A stretch of 64,000 bases of DNA from positions 62,001 to 126,000 of the forward strand of contig NZ_JAIWNC010000011.1 in assembly GCF_020216025.1 (NCBI RefSeq). The letters are read 5' to 3'. Source of the stretch: Jidongwangia harbinensis. Its GTDB lineage: Bacteria; Actinomycetota; Actinomycetes; Mycobacteriales; Micromonosporaceae. Position numbers and translations under genes: made by a program. Of the stretch, positions 9,518 through 17,470 are shown in pieces (position 1 is the first letter of the stretch; each line of letters opens with the position of its first letter). Below the pieces are notes generated by a model. The model searched no databases. It saw nothing but the letters and a program-made list of their open reading frames with translations, and had not been told where the DNA came from.

Positions 9518-11062
9518 GTGAATGCGATCATGTCGCTGTTGGAGGTCGTCAACGTCAGCAAGGTGTTCCCCGGCGTGCGGGCGCTCGACGACGTGTCGTT
9601 CGAGTTGCGGGCCGGCGAGGTGCATGCCCTGGTCGGTGAGAACGGCGCCGGCAAGTCCACTTTGATCAAGGTGCTGACCGGTGTGTATCAGCCGGACGGC
9701 GGCCACCTTCGCTATCAGGATCAGCCGGCCTCGTTCGGCACTCCGATGGACGCTCAGCGCGCCGGCATCTCCACGATCTACCAGGAAGTCAACCTCATCC
9801 CGCTGATGAGCGTGGCGCACAACCTGTTCCTCGGGCGAGAGCCGCGCAACCGGTTCGGCATGCTGGACGAGGCCCGGATGAACCGGGAGGCATCGGAGAT
9901 CCTGGACCGGTACGGCGTCGTCACCGATGTCCGCCGGCGGCTCGGCACGCTGGCCCTGGGCGCGCAGCAGATGGTGGCGCTGGCCCGGGCCGTGATGATC
10001 GACGCCAAGGTCGTGATCATGGATGAGCCGACGTCGTCGCTGGAGCCGCGTGAGGTGGAGACGCTGTTCGGCGTGATCCGGAACCTGCACGCCGACGGCA
10101 TCGGCATCGTGTACGTGAGCCACCGGCTGGACGAGCTGTACAAGATCTGCGACGCGGTCACCATTCTGCGCGACGGCCGGGTGGTGCACACCGGGCGGCT
10201 GGCCGACCTGGAGCGGATCCGGCTGGTCTCGCTGATGCTGGGGCGGGACATGTCGGAGGTACGCCGGGAGGGTGCCACCGCGTTCTCCGGGGAGACCACC
10301 GGGGACGCCGACGCCCCGCCGGTGCTGCGGGTCACCGACCTGAACAGCCGGCGCAAGCTGCACGACATCAGCTTCGACGTGCGTCCGGGCGAGGTGGTCG
10401 GACTGGGCGGGCTGCTCGGGGCCGGGCGCAGCGAGACGATCAAGGCGATCGGTGGGGCGTACCCGTTGGACGGTGGCGAGATCCAGGTCGACGGCCGGAC
10501 CCTGAAGCGGCCCACCACCGTGGCCGCCGTGAAGGCCGGCATCGCGATCCAGCCGGAGGACCGCAAGGCCGAGGGCATCGTGGCCGGCCTGTCGGTGCGG
10601 GAGAACATCGCGCTGGCGGTCCTGCCGCGGATGTCCAAACTGGGCGTGGTGTCGGACGCCCGGGTCGACGAGGTGGTCGACCGGTACATGAAACGGTTGC
10701 GGATCAAGGCGTCCAGTCCGCATCAACGGGTCGGCGACCTGTCCGGGGGCAACCAGCAGAAGGTGCTGCTGGCCCGGCTGCTCGCCACCGAGCCCAAGGT
10801 GCTGTTGCTGGACGAGCCGACCCGCGGCATCGACGTGGGCGCCAAGGCCGAGGTGCAGTCCCTGATCGACGAGTTGGCGTCGGAGGGGCTCGGCGTGGTG
10901 CTGGTCTCGTCGGACGCGGAGGAACTCATCGAGGGCGCGGACCGGGTCGTGGTGCTGCGCGACGGCGTGGTGGTCGGCGTGCTGACCGGTGACCAGGTCA
11001 CCACCGAGGACCTGCTGGAGACGATCGCGGCGGCGGCACCGGAGGACACCGATGAGCACTGA
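9518..11062 (+). CDS. sugar ABC transporter ATP-binding protein (two ABC domains, RbsA/XylG type)
   Basis: A 514-residue cytoplasmic ATPase with two nucleotide-binding domains in tandem, as in ribose/xylose/galactose importers. The first has Walker A GENGAGKST and Walker B VVIMDEPTSSLEP. The second has the usual degenerate P-loop (GLLGAGRSE) with signature LSGGNQQKVLLARLL and LLLDEPTRGID. The GTG at 9518 has GGGA five bases upstream; ATG 9530 is the alternative. Its 3' end overlaps the next permease start by 11 bases. It should power the permeases at 11052 and 12020. Confidence 0.95.
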   Translation: MNAIMSLLEVVNVSKVFPGVRALDDVSFELRAGEVHALVGENGAGKSTLIKVLTGVYQPDGGHLRYQDQPASFGTPMDAQRAGISTIYQEVNLIPLMSVAHNLFLGREPRNRFGMLDEARMNREASEILDRYGVVTDVRRRLGTLALGAQQMVALARAVMIDAKVVIMDEPTSSLEPREVETLFGVIRNLHADGIGIVYVSHRLDELYKICDAVTILRDGRVVHTGRLADLERIRLVSLMLGRDMSEVRREGATAFSGETTGDADAPPVLRVTDLNSRRKLHDISFDVRPGEVVGLGGLLGAGRSETIKAIGGAYPLDGGEIQVDGRTLKRPTTVAAVKAGIAIQPEDRKAEGIVAGLSVRENIALAVLPRMSKLGVVSDARVDEVVDRYMKRLRIKASSPHQRVGDLSGGNQQKVLLARLLATEPKVLLLDEPTRGIDVGAKAEVQSLIDELASEGLGVVLVSSDAEELIEGADRVVVLRDGVVVGVLTGDQVTTEDLLETIAAAAPEDTDEH

Positions 11063-12023
11063 GACCGTGGCCGTCCGGCGGCCCACCCTGGACCTGGCGC
11101 GGGTCCGCGCGTGGCTGCCGGTGTACGGCGTCTACGTCGCGATCGTGCTGCTGGTCCTCTACAACGTGTTGTTCACGCCGAACTTCCTGACCTGGAGCAA
11201 CCTGCGCATCCAGCTGATCCAGGTGGCGCCGATCATCATCGTGGCGCTGGGCATGGCCCTGGTGATCGGCACCGAGGGCATCGACCTGTCGGTCGGGTCG
11301 GTGATGGCCCTGGCCGCGGCGCTCATCCCGCTCTATCTCGGGTACGGGGTGATCGCGGCGATCGGGGTGTCCCTGCTGGCCGGCCTGGTCGTCGGCCTGA
11401 TCAACGGCACCCTGGTGGCCCGGGTCGGGCTGCAACCGATCGTGGCGACGTTGGCGTTGTTCGTCGGCGGGCGCGGGCTGGCGCTGGTCTTCTCCGAGGG
11501 GCAGCTGCGCGACGTCCGCAACGCCGACCTGCTCTACCTGGGTTCCGGCGACCTGTTCGGCCTGCCGGTGCTGGTGTGGATCGCCGCGGCGCTGGTCGTG
11601 GTGGTGGCGTTCGTGGTGCGGCGCACGGTCTTCGGCCGACGCCTGCTCGCCATCGGCGGCAACCGCGCCTCGGCGGAACTCGCCGGCCTGCCGGTCAAAC
11701 GGGTCCTGATCACCGTGTACGTGGTGTGCGCCATTCTCGCCTCGATCGCCGGGGTGCTGGCGGTGGCCCGCATCCAGTCCAGTGACGCCTCGGCGGTGGG
11801 CCTGCTCATCGAGCTGTCCGCGATCACCGCCGTGGTGGTCGGCGGCACCCCGCTGACCGGCGGCAAGGTCCGGGTGCTGGGCACCGTGGCGGGCGCCCTG
11901 CTGATGCAGCTGGTGGTCGCCACCATGATCAAACACAACCTGCAGCCGTCCACGACGGAGATGGTGCAGGCCGTCATCATCCTCATCGCCGTGTACGTGG
12001 CCCGTGAGAGGAAGACCCGGTGA
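11052..12023 (+). CDS. sugar ABC transporter permease (RbsC-like)
   Basis: A 323-residue integral membrane protein of the branched/ribose permease family (BPD_transp_2). About 8-10 hydrophobic spans can be seen, with the conserved EGIDLSVGSVMALAA segment and the coupling helix region NRASAELAGLPVKR. The ATG lies inside the end of the ATPase gene with GGAGGA ten bases upstream. Its stop overlaps the second permease by 4 bases (GTGA). Probably forms a heterodimer with the product of 12020-13042. Confidence 0.95.
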   Translation: MSTETVAVRRPTLDLARVRAWLPVYGVYVAIVLLVLYNVLFTPNFLTWSNLRIQLIQVAPIIIVALGMALVIGTEGIDLSVGSVMALAAALIPLYLGYGVIAAIGVSLLAGLVVGLINGTLVARVGLQPIVATLALFVGGRGLALVFSEGQLRDVRNADLLYLGSGDLFGLPVLVWIAAALVVVVAFVVRRTVFGRRLLAIGGNRASAELAGLPVKRVLITVYVVCAILASIAGVLAVARIQSSDASAVGLLIELSAITAVVVGGTPLTGGKVRVLGTVAGALLMQLVVATMIKHNLQPSTTEMVQAVIILIAVYVARERKTR

Positions 12024-13042
12024 CCCAGCAGATCGCCCCGGAACAGCAGGCACCGACGGTGGTGGCCGCCGCGGACGTGCGCCGGGCGGAACGCACCGAC
12101 CGCGTCGTCGGCATCGTGCAGCGGCAGGGCGCCCTGGCGGTGCTCCTGGTGGTGGTCCTGATCGCGTCCGCCACCTGGCCGAACTTCCGCAGCGCGGACA
12201 ACGCCGGCACGATCCTGATGGCGGCCGCCCCGCCGATGCTGATCGCGCTGGGCATGACGTTCGTCATCATCACCGGCGGCATCGACCTGTCGGTCGGCTC
12301 GCTCTACGTGCTCGGCGGCGTGGTCAGCGCGTACGCCTCGCAGTGGGGTCTGCTGCCGGCGTTCTTCGCGCCGCTCGCGGTGTGCGGCGCGATCGGTGTC
12401 GCGAACGGGTTGCTCATCGCGTACACCCGGATGGCGCCGTTCATCGTGACGCTGGCCGCGCTGCTCGGTGCGCGCGGGTTGATGCGGGCGTTCAGCAGCG
12501 AGGGTTCGAACACCTACCTGGTGGAGAGCGACGCGTTCCGCACCTTCGGCACCGGCTCGTTCCTCGGCATCGGGTACCAGGTGTGGCTGGTCGGGGCGCT
12601 GGTGGCGATCGGCATGGTGGCACTGGCGCGGACCCGGTTCGGGCGGGCGGTGTACGCGGTCGGCGGCAGCGAGGACGCGGCGAGCCTGATGGGCGTGGCG
12701 GTCCGGCGTACCAAAATCTGGGTCTATGTCCTGTCCGGGCTGTTGGCCGGGCTGGCCGGTGCGATCAACGCGGCCAAGCTCGGGTCCGGGGTGACCGTGC
12801 TGGGCACCGGCATGGAGCTGGACGCGATCGCCGCGGTGGTGATCGGCGGCACGCTGCTCACCGGCGGCGCGGGCACGATCGCCGGCACCGTGGCCGGGGT
12901 CCTGCTGCTCGGCGTCATCCAGAACATGATCAATCAGGTCGGCAACGTGCAGTCCAGTTACCAGCAGGTGATCAGCGGCGCGTTCCTGGCGGTCGTGGTG
13001 GTCGCCCAGACCTACCTGGTCAAGCTGCGGCGCGTGACATGA
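12020..13042 (+). CDS. sugar ABC transporter permease (second subunit)
   Basis: A 340-residue RbsC-family membrane protein with the family motif TGGIDLSVGSLYVLGG and GGSEDAASLMGVAVRR before the coupling helix. An N-terminal cytoplasmic extension of about 40 residues precedes the first span. GTG start overlaps the upstream permease stop by 4 bases, so translation is coupled. Two different permeases in one operon suggest a heteromeric channel, as in arabinose/galactofuranose-type importers; substrate identity is not readable from sequence. Confidence 0.95.
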   Translation: MTQQIAPEQQAPTVVAAADVRRAERTDRVVGIVQRQGALAVLLVVVLIASATWPNFRSADNAGTILMAAAPPMLIALGMTFVIITGGIDLSVGSLYVLGGVVSAYASQWGLLPAFFAPLAVCGAIGVANGLLIAYTRMAPFIVTLAALLGARGLMRAFSSEGSNTYLVESDAFRTFGTGSFLGIGYQVWLVGALVAIGMVALARTRFGRAVYAVGGSEDAASLMGVAVRRTKIWVYVLSGLLAGLAGAINAAKLGSGVTVLGTGMELDAIAAVVIGGTLLTGGAGTIAGTVAGVLLLGVIQNMINQVGNVQSSYQQVISGAFLAVVVVAQTYLVKLRRVT

Positions 13043-13049
13043 TTGGCGG

Positions 13050-13451
13050 GTGACCGCGACCTTTGTCTACGACGGTGACTGCTCGTTCTGCAGCGACTGT
13101 GCCCGGTTCGTCGAGCGCCGCATCCCGACCCGCGCGACCGTGGTGCCGTGGCAGTTCGCCGACCTGCCGTCGCTCGGCCTGACCCAGGAGCAGGCCGAGG
13201 CGGCGGTGCAGTGGGTGGCCGCGGACGGCACGGTGGCCTCGGGTCCGGACGCGATCGCGCTGCTGCTCCGGGACGCCGGCCGGCTCTGGCAGGTGCCCGG
13301 GCGGGCGCTGCAGTTGCGGCCGGTCCGGTTCGCCGCGTGGCCGGCGTACCGCTGGGTGGCGGACCACCGGCACATGCTGCCGGGCGGCACCGCCGCGTGC
13401 TCGCTGCCGCAGGCCCAGCGCGACCGGCTGTACGGCGCCGAGCGGCCCTGA
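13050..13451 (+). CDS. DCC family thiol-disulfide oxidoreductase-like protein (DUF393)
   Basis: A 133-residue protein starting TATFVYDGDCSFC; the YDGDCxFC motif defines the DCC family (DUF393), which contains a CxxC-like thiol pair (here CSFCSDC). Members are predicted to have a thioredoxin-like fold and redox function, without a proven substrate. GTG start seven bases after the permease stop, so it may be read through with the ABC operon although its function appears unrelated. A 12-bp palindrome CCCGGCGCCGGG (13457-13468) between it and the convergent YD-repeat gene may terminate both. Confidence 0.88.
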   Translation: MTATFVYDGDCSFCSDCARFVERRIPTRATVVPWQFADLPSLGLTQEQAEAAVQWVAADGTVASGPDAIALLLRDAGRLWQVPGRALQLRPVRFAAWPAYRWVADHRHMLPGGTAACSLPQAQRDRLYGAERP

Positions 13452-13468
13452 TTGCGCCCGGCGCCGGG

Positions 13469-15706
13469 TCAGGCCGTCCCGCGCAGGTCCGGCCGGACGA
13501 TCCGGCCGGCGGCGTCGTACTCGAAGGTGCGCGCCCGGTGGTCGCCGTCGCGCTCCCGGACCAGCCGGCCCACCGCGTCGTACTCGTACGTCCGGCACCG
13601 CCCGTGCTCGTCGGTCACCGAGGTCAGCCGCAGTTCGGTGTCCCAGGTGAACCGGGTCTGCGCGCCGGCCGGCCCGGTCCGGGTGCGGAGCCGGCGGAAC
13701 GGGCCGTACTCCAGCGCGGTCCGGTCGCCGTGCCGGTCCACGATCTCCACCAGGTTGCCCTCGGCGTCGTACGCCCGTCGCTCGCCCCGCGCGTCCGGGC
13801 CGGTACGGGCGAGCAGACGGCCGTCGGTCTCGTACCGGTAGCCGGCGTGGCGGACCGGCGGCCCGGCACCGACCGGCGGCTGGTTCGGCACCGGCGGCCG
13901 GTGCCCCGGTGTGGTCCGGCCCAGCGGGTCGACCACGGCCACCACCTGCCCGAGGTCGTCGAGGCAGACGGTGCTGCGGTGCCCGAGTGAGTCGGTGCAC
14001 CGGATCCGGCGCGGCCGGTACTCGTACCGGTGGTTCAGGTAGCCGTCGGGTCCGGTGGCGCGCACGCACCGGCCCGCGGCGTCGTACCGGTAGGCGTACC
14101 AGGTGCCGACCCGGTCCGCCCAGCGGACCAGCCGCCCGGCCGGGTCGTAGCCGTACGCGGTCGCCAGGCCGGAGCCGTTCGCCACGCCGACCAGCCGCTG
14201 CCCGTCGTCGTAGTCGAACTCCCGCACCGGCACCGGCCGGCCGTCGTCGCCGGTCACCTGCAGCGCGGTGATCAGGCCGTCCACCGCGCCGACGGTCACC
14301 CGCGTCCCGCCCGGGCCGGTCAGCGCGGTCGGTACGCCGTGCGGGTCGCGGGCGATGTCGATCCGGTCCGCTCCGGACGTGACGGCGCTCAGCAGCGCGA
14401 CGCCGGTGCGGTCCGGCGCGGCGAACCAGCGCCGCCGGCCGACCGGCCGGTCACTGACCACGAACCCACCGTCGCCGGTACGGCGCAGCGGCGGACCGGT
14501 GCCGTGCCGCGGGTGCACCGGCTCCGTCCCGTCCGGCTCGGGATAGTCGAGCAGCACGCCGTCCTCGGTGAGCAGCTCGACGCCGCCGTCCCGCAGCCGG
14601 ATCCGCTGGTCCAGAGTGGACGTCCAGTGGGTGCCGAAGAACCGGCCGGGGCGGGCGTCGGAACGGTGCGTGCGGGTCAGCGTCAACGGCAGCGCGCCGG
14701 GCAGGTCGAGGTCGGTCTCGGCGTACCGTACCGCTCCGGCGTCGGGCGTGACCGGGCCGGTACGGGCCGCCCCCGGTTCCCCGGTCACCAGTTCCACGAT
14801 CACCGGCGTCTCGGGCCGCGACGCGGTCAGCAGATTCCGCATCGACGCCCGCTCGGACCCGCCCAGGGCGGTGTGGTTCCCGGGCGCGGGCCGGTCCGGC
14901 GCGCTCCGCCCCCGTACCCCCGGAACCCGTCCGAGAAGGCCGAGGACCAGGTCGAACATCGCGCCGCGGTCGGCCCGGGCCGCCGCGGCGACCAGCAGCA
15001 ACGTGCCGGCCCCGAGCGCGAGCCAGGCCGCCGGACCGCCCAGCAGCAGCGCCACCGCACCGGCCACCAGCGCCACCCACTTGGCCACCTCGTGCACGAC
15101 ATCCCAGAGCATGGTGAACGCGTCGGCGAGCTTGTCCCAGAACTCCCGCGGCGGCACGGCCGCGTCGGACGCCACGTCGACCGCCCGCGCGCACGCGACG
15201 GCCGCGTCGTCCCGCAGGCGCCGGGCCTGGTCGGCGAGGGTCCGCGCGGCCTCCAGCGCGCGGTACGCGTCCGGCTCCGCGGCGGCGGCCCGTCGCGCGG
15301 CCTCGGCATCGCGCAGCGCCTGGCGGAGCTGCTCCGGATCCGGCCCGCCGGCCAGCCGGCACCGGGCGTCCCGGCCCTCGGCGAGGGCCCGGTCGGCCTG
15401 TGCCTGGGCGGCCCGCAGTCGCGGCGCGAACGCGGTCAACGCGTCGGCCGCCAGCCGATGCGCGGCGTGCACCTTGGCCAGTTGCGCCGGGAACTCGCCG
15501 AACCGCTCGCGGAACGTGTCCCGGGACAGGCCGGCCCAGGCCAGCACCGCGTCGTCGTCCCGCATCCGCAGCACGGTGCGGTGCGCACCCTCGGCCCGGT
15601 CGGCGAACTCGGCGAGGCTCCCGGCGAGACGTTCCACGTCGTCCGGTGACCCCGGCGCCGGGTCCGACGCCAGGTCCAGCACCCACCAGTCCGACGGCCG
15701 GCTCAT
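13469..15706 (-). CDS. YD-repeat (RHS) protein with T7SS-like N-terminus, short and lacking a toxin tip
   Basis: A 745-residue protein. Residues 1-170 are a helical WXG/ESX-like module (DWWVLDLASDP, LAWAGLSRDTFRERF). A hydrophobic hairpin follows at about 200-240 (VALVAGAVALLLGG, LALGAGTLLLVAAA). Next is a DUF6531-type region (AGAVRYAETDLDLPGALPL), then YD repeats such as YGYDPAGRLVRW and YEYDAVGRLVRE. Family members usually run well past 1,000 residues into a conserved RHS core and a variable C-terminal toxin; this one stops within the repeats (RIVRPDLRGTA). It may be a truncated remnant or a short scaffold. ATG with GGAGGGG upstream. Confidence 0.82.
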   Translation of the reverse strand: MSRPSDWWVLDLASDPAPGSPDDVERLAGSLAEFADRAEGAHRTVLRMRDDDAVLAWAGLSRDTFRERFGEFPAQLAKVHAAHRLAADALTAFAPRLRAAQAQADRALAEGRDARCRLAGGPDPEQLRQALRDAEAARRAAAAEPDAYRALEAARTLADQARRLRDDAAVACARAVDVASDAAVPPREFWDKLADAFTMLWDVVHEVAKWVALVAGAVALLLGGPAAWLALGAGTLLLVAAAARADRGAMFDLVLGLLGRVPGVRGRSAPDRPAPGNHTALGGSERASMRNLLTASRPETPVIVELVTGEPGAARTGPVTPDAGAVRYAETDLDLPGALPLTLTRTHRSDARPGRFFGTHWTSTLDQRIRLRDGGVELLTEDGVLLDYPEPDGTEPVHPRHGTGPPLRRTGDGGFVVSDRPVGRRRWFAAPDRTGVALLSAVTSGADRIDIARDPHGVPTALTGPGGTRVTVGAVDGLITALQVTGDDGRPVPVREFDYDDGQRLVGVANGSGLATAYGYDPAGRLVRWADRVGTWYAYRYDAAGRCVRATGPDGYLNHRYEYRPRRIRCTDSLGHRSTVCLDDLGQVVAVVDPLGRTTPGHRPPVPNQPPVGAGPPVRHAGYRYETDGRLLARTGPDARGERRAYDAEGNLVEIVDRHGDRTALEYGPFRRLRTRTGPAGAQTRFTWDTELRLTSVTDEHGRCRTYEYDAVGRLVRERDGDHRARTFEYDAAGRIVRPDLRGTA

Positions 15707-15848
15707 CCACCCCTCCATGATCACGTTGCGGCCGATGGTGTCCCGGTCGGAGATCCGACACGTAGCCGTTGGCACGAAGACACCTGGAATCGTGGGCGTT
15801 CGCCCCGGTCACTTCCGTCCGGGGACGGCGCGGTGCCACAGTTCCGGC

Positions 15849-16091
15849 ATGGACCACCTGGAGCTGCGGACGTTCTCGACGACGCTGACGGAGATCTCGG
15901 AGGCCATGTGGACGGCACCGGGATGGCTCCGCGGCGACGTCGGCGACCCGCGGGTGGACGAGGCGATCGCGCGTTTCGGGTCGCGCTGGTCCGACGGCCG
16001 GATTCGGGTCCAGGAGAACTGCCGGCTGGTCGGCGACCTCGCCGACCGGGCCGCGGCCACGATGGGGCGGGGCGGCACGGCGGCGTGCTGA
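15849..16091 (+). CDS. small WXG100/ESX-like protein
   Basis: An 80-residue helical protein of the size of WXG100 family secretion substrates or partners. It has two helical halves around residues 35-50, with FGSRWSDGRIRV at the position where Trp-containing turns occur. It is divergent from the YD-repeat gene, and its end overlaps the next gene by 7 bases. Assignment rests on size, composition and neighbourhood; no C-terminal secretion motif is clear. Confidence 0.6.
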   Translation: MDHLELRTFSTTLTEISEAMWTAPGWLRGDVGDPRVDEAIARFGSRWSDGRIRVQENCRLVGDLADRAAATMGRGGTAAC

Positions 16092-16702
16092 GCGCCGCCG
16101 TCGCCGCACCGACCGGGTTCACCCTGGCCGTGCCGCCCACCTGGTTCGAGGTGGACGTGCACCCGAACACCCGCGACGGCAGCATCAACAGCCTGGTCCG
16201 GCAGCGGGTCCGGCAGATGCCGGAGCTGCGCACGCACCGCACCGCACTGGTACGGGCCCTGCGCGGCGCCGCCCGCACCGCACACGCCCACGGCGCGGCG
16301 TACTGCGGCGTGATGGTCGACGGTCTCGGCGGCGCGCTGCTCACCGCGACCGTCACGGTGTCGGTGGTGGCCGCGCCGGGCGAGGTGGCGTCGGTCGGCG
16401 AGTACCTGCGCCCGGTCGGGCGGACCGGCGACGACCGGCCGTGGCGCGTCGTCGAGCAGGTCGACCTGCCGCACGTCGGCCGGGTCACCCGGACCCGGGG
16501 TGTGGAGGACGTCACGTTGCCGGAGGGGGCCGGCTGGATCCGCGCGGCGCTGCTGCAGACGTTCGTGCCGTTCCCCGGCCCGGGTCAGGCGCGGGTGGCC
16601 CTGGTCACCGGCAGCACGCCGATCGTGGCGCTGGCCGCGGAGATGCACGACCTGTTCGACGCGGTCACGGCCACGTTCCGGTTCGTCCCACCGGCACCGT
16701 GA
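16085..16702 (+). CDS. hypothetical protein linked to the ESX-like module
   Basis: A 205-residue protein of mixed alpha/beta character with no signal peptide or clear membrane span. I do not recognise the family. The start GTG overlaps the end of the upstream WXG-like gene by 7 bases, so the two are co-translated. It begins LSAAVAAPTGFTLAVPPTWFEVDV and contains a central beta-rich stretch (LLTATVTVSVVAAPG). Such pairs in actinomycetes often accompany T7SS effectors, and a chaperone-like role is possible but not shown. It converges on the LuxR gene with 3 bp between stops. Confidence 0.7.
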   Translation: MLSAAVAAPTGFTLAVPPTWFEVDVHPNTRDGSINSLVRQRVRQMPELRTHRTALVRALRGAARTAHAHGAAYCGVMVDGLGGALLTATVTVSVVAAPGEVASVGEYLRPVGRTGDDRPWRVVEQVDLPHVGRVTRTRGVEDVTLPEGAGWIRAALLQTFVPFPGPGQARVALVTGSTPIVALAAEMHDLFDAVTATFRFVPPAP

Positions 16703-16705
16703 CCG

Positions 16706-17314
16706 TCAGAAGACCCCGGCACGCATCGCGTACGCCACGGCGTGCGAGCGGCTCTTCAGCTTGAGCCGGTGGGTGACGCCGTACAGCACGTTCTTCACGG
16801 TCCGCTCCGAGTAGCACAGCTTGGCCGCGATCTCCGGCGTCTCCAGCCCCTCGGCCATCAGCCGCAGCACGTCGATCTCCCGCTCGGTGAGGCCGGACGC
16901 GTTCAGGCCGTGCGGTGCCAGCACCTCGCGCTGGAACCGGCCCATGTGCTTGAGCAGACCGCCGACCAGGCTGGGCGGGATCACCCCGCCGCCGGCCAAC
17001 GCGGTACGCACGCAGTGCCACAGCCGGTCCTCGGTCAGCGCGGTACGGGGCAGGACCGCCATCACCCGGCACTCGATGGCGGTGAGCAGTTCGGCGTCGG
17101 TCAGCTCCGGAACCACCAGGACCACCGGCACCTCGGCCCGGACCGCCTCGGCACGCAGCATCGACACCACGTCGTGCCGCAGCCGGTCGGCCGCCACCAC
17201 GGCGACGTCGGCGTCCACCCAACTCGCCACGATCTCCGTCCCGGGCACCGCGTCCAGCAGACCGGACAGTCCGGCCCGGCTCAACGCGTCCGCCGCGTGC
17301 ACCACTATCTTCAC
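16706..17314 (-). CDS. LuxR-type regulator with degenerate receiver-like N-terminus (paralogue)
   Basis: A 202-residue paralogue of the protein at 3732-4355; the last 60 residues are nearly the same (LTEREIDVLRLMAEGLETPE, then SERTVKNVLYGVTHRLKL). The N-terminal domain again lacks the phosphoacceptor motif (DVAVVAADRL). GTG start with GAGGGGG upstream, replacing a longer open frame that lacks a ribosome site. The SARP/AAA regulator is divergent from it across 156 bp, which suggests a shared control region. Confidence 0.88.
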   Translation of the reverse strand: MKIVVHAADALSRAGLSGLLDAVPGTEIVASWVDADVAVVAADRLRHDVVSMLRAEAVRAEVPVVLVVPELTDAELLTAIECRVMAVLPRTALTEDRLWHCVRTALAGGGVIPPSLVGGLLKHMGRFQREVLAPHGLNASGLTEREIDVLRLMAEGLETPEIAAKLCYSERTVKNVLYGVTHRLKLKSRSHAVAYAMRAGVF

Positions 17315-17470
17315 TGCTGCCCCCTCGACATCGGTCAATCGATGGCAGTGTGCTGAGCGAGGCTTCACGACTTCTCCAGAGTTGCTCCACAACGTCTGGC
17401 CGAATTTGCAGGCGTGGACAACAATGGCCCGGGCGGCCGGAAAAACAGATACAAATCGTCAGGAGGGCGT

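Noticed and set aside
13457..13468. Strong terminator between the DCC and YD-repeat genes
   Set aside because: Only a 12-bp palindrome without loop or tail; mentioned in the gene notes but not called separately.
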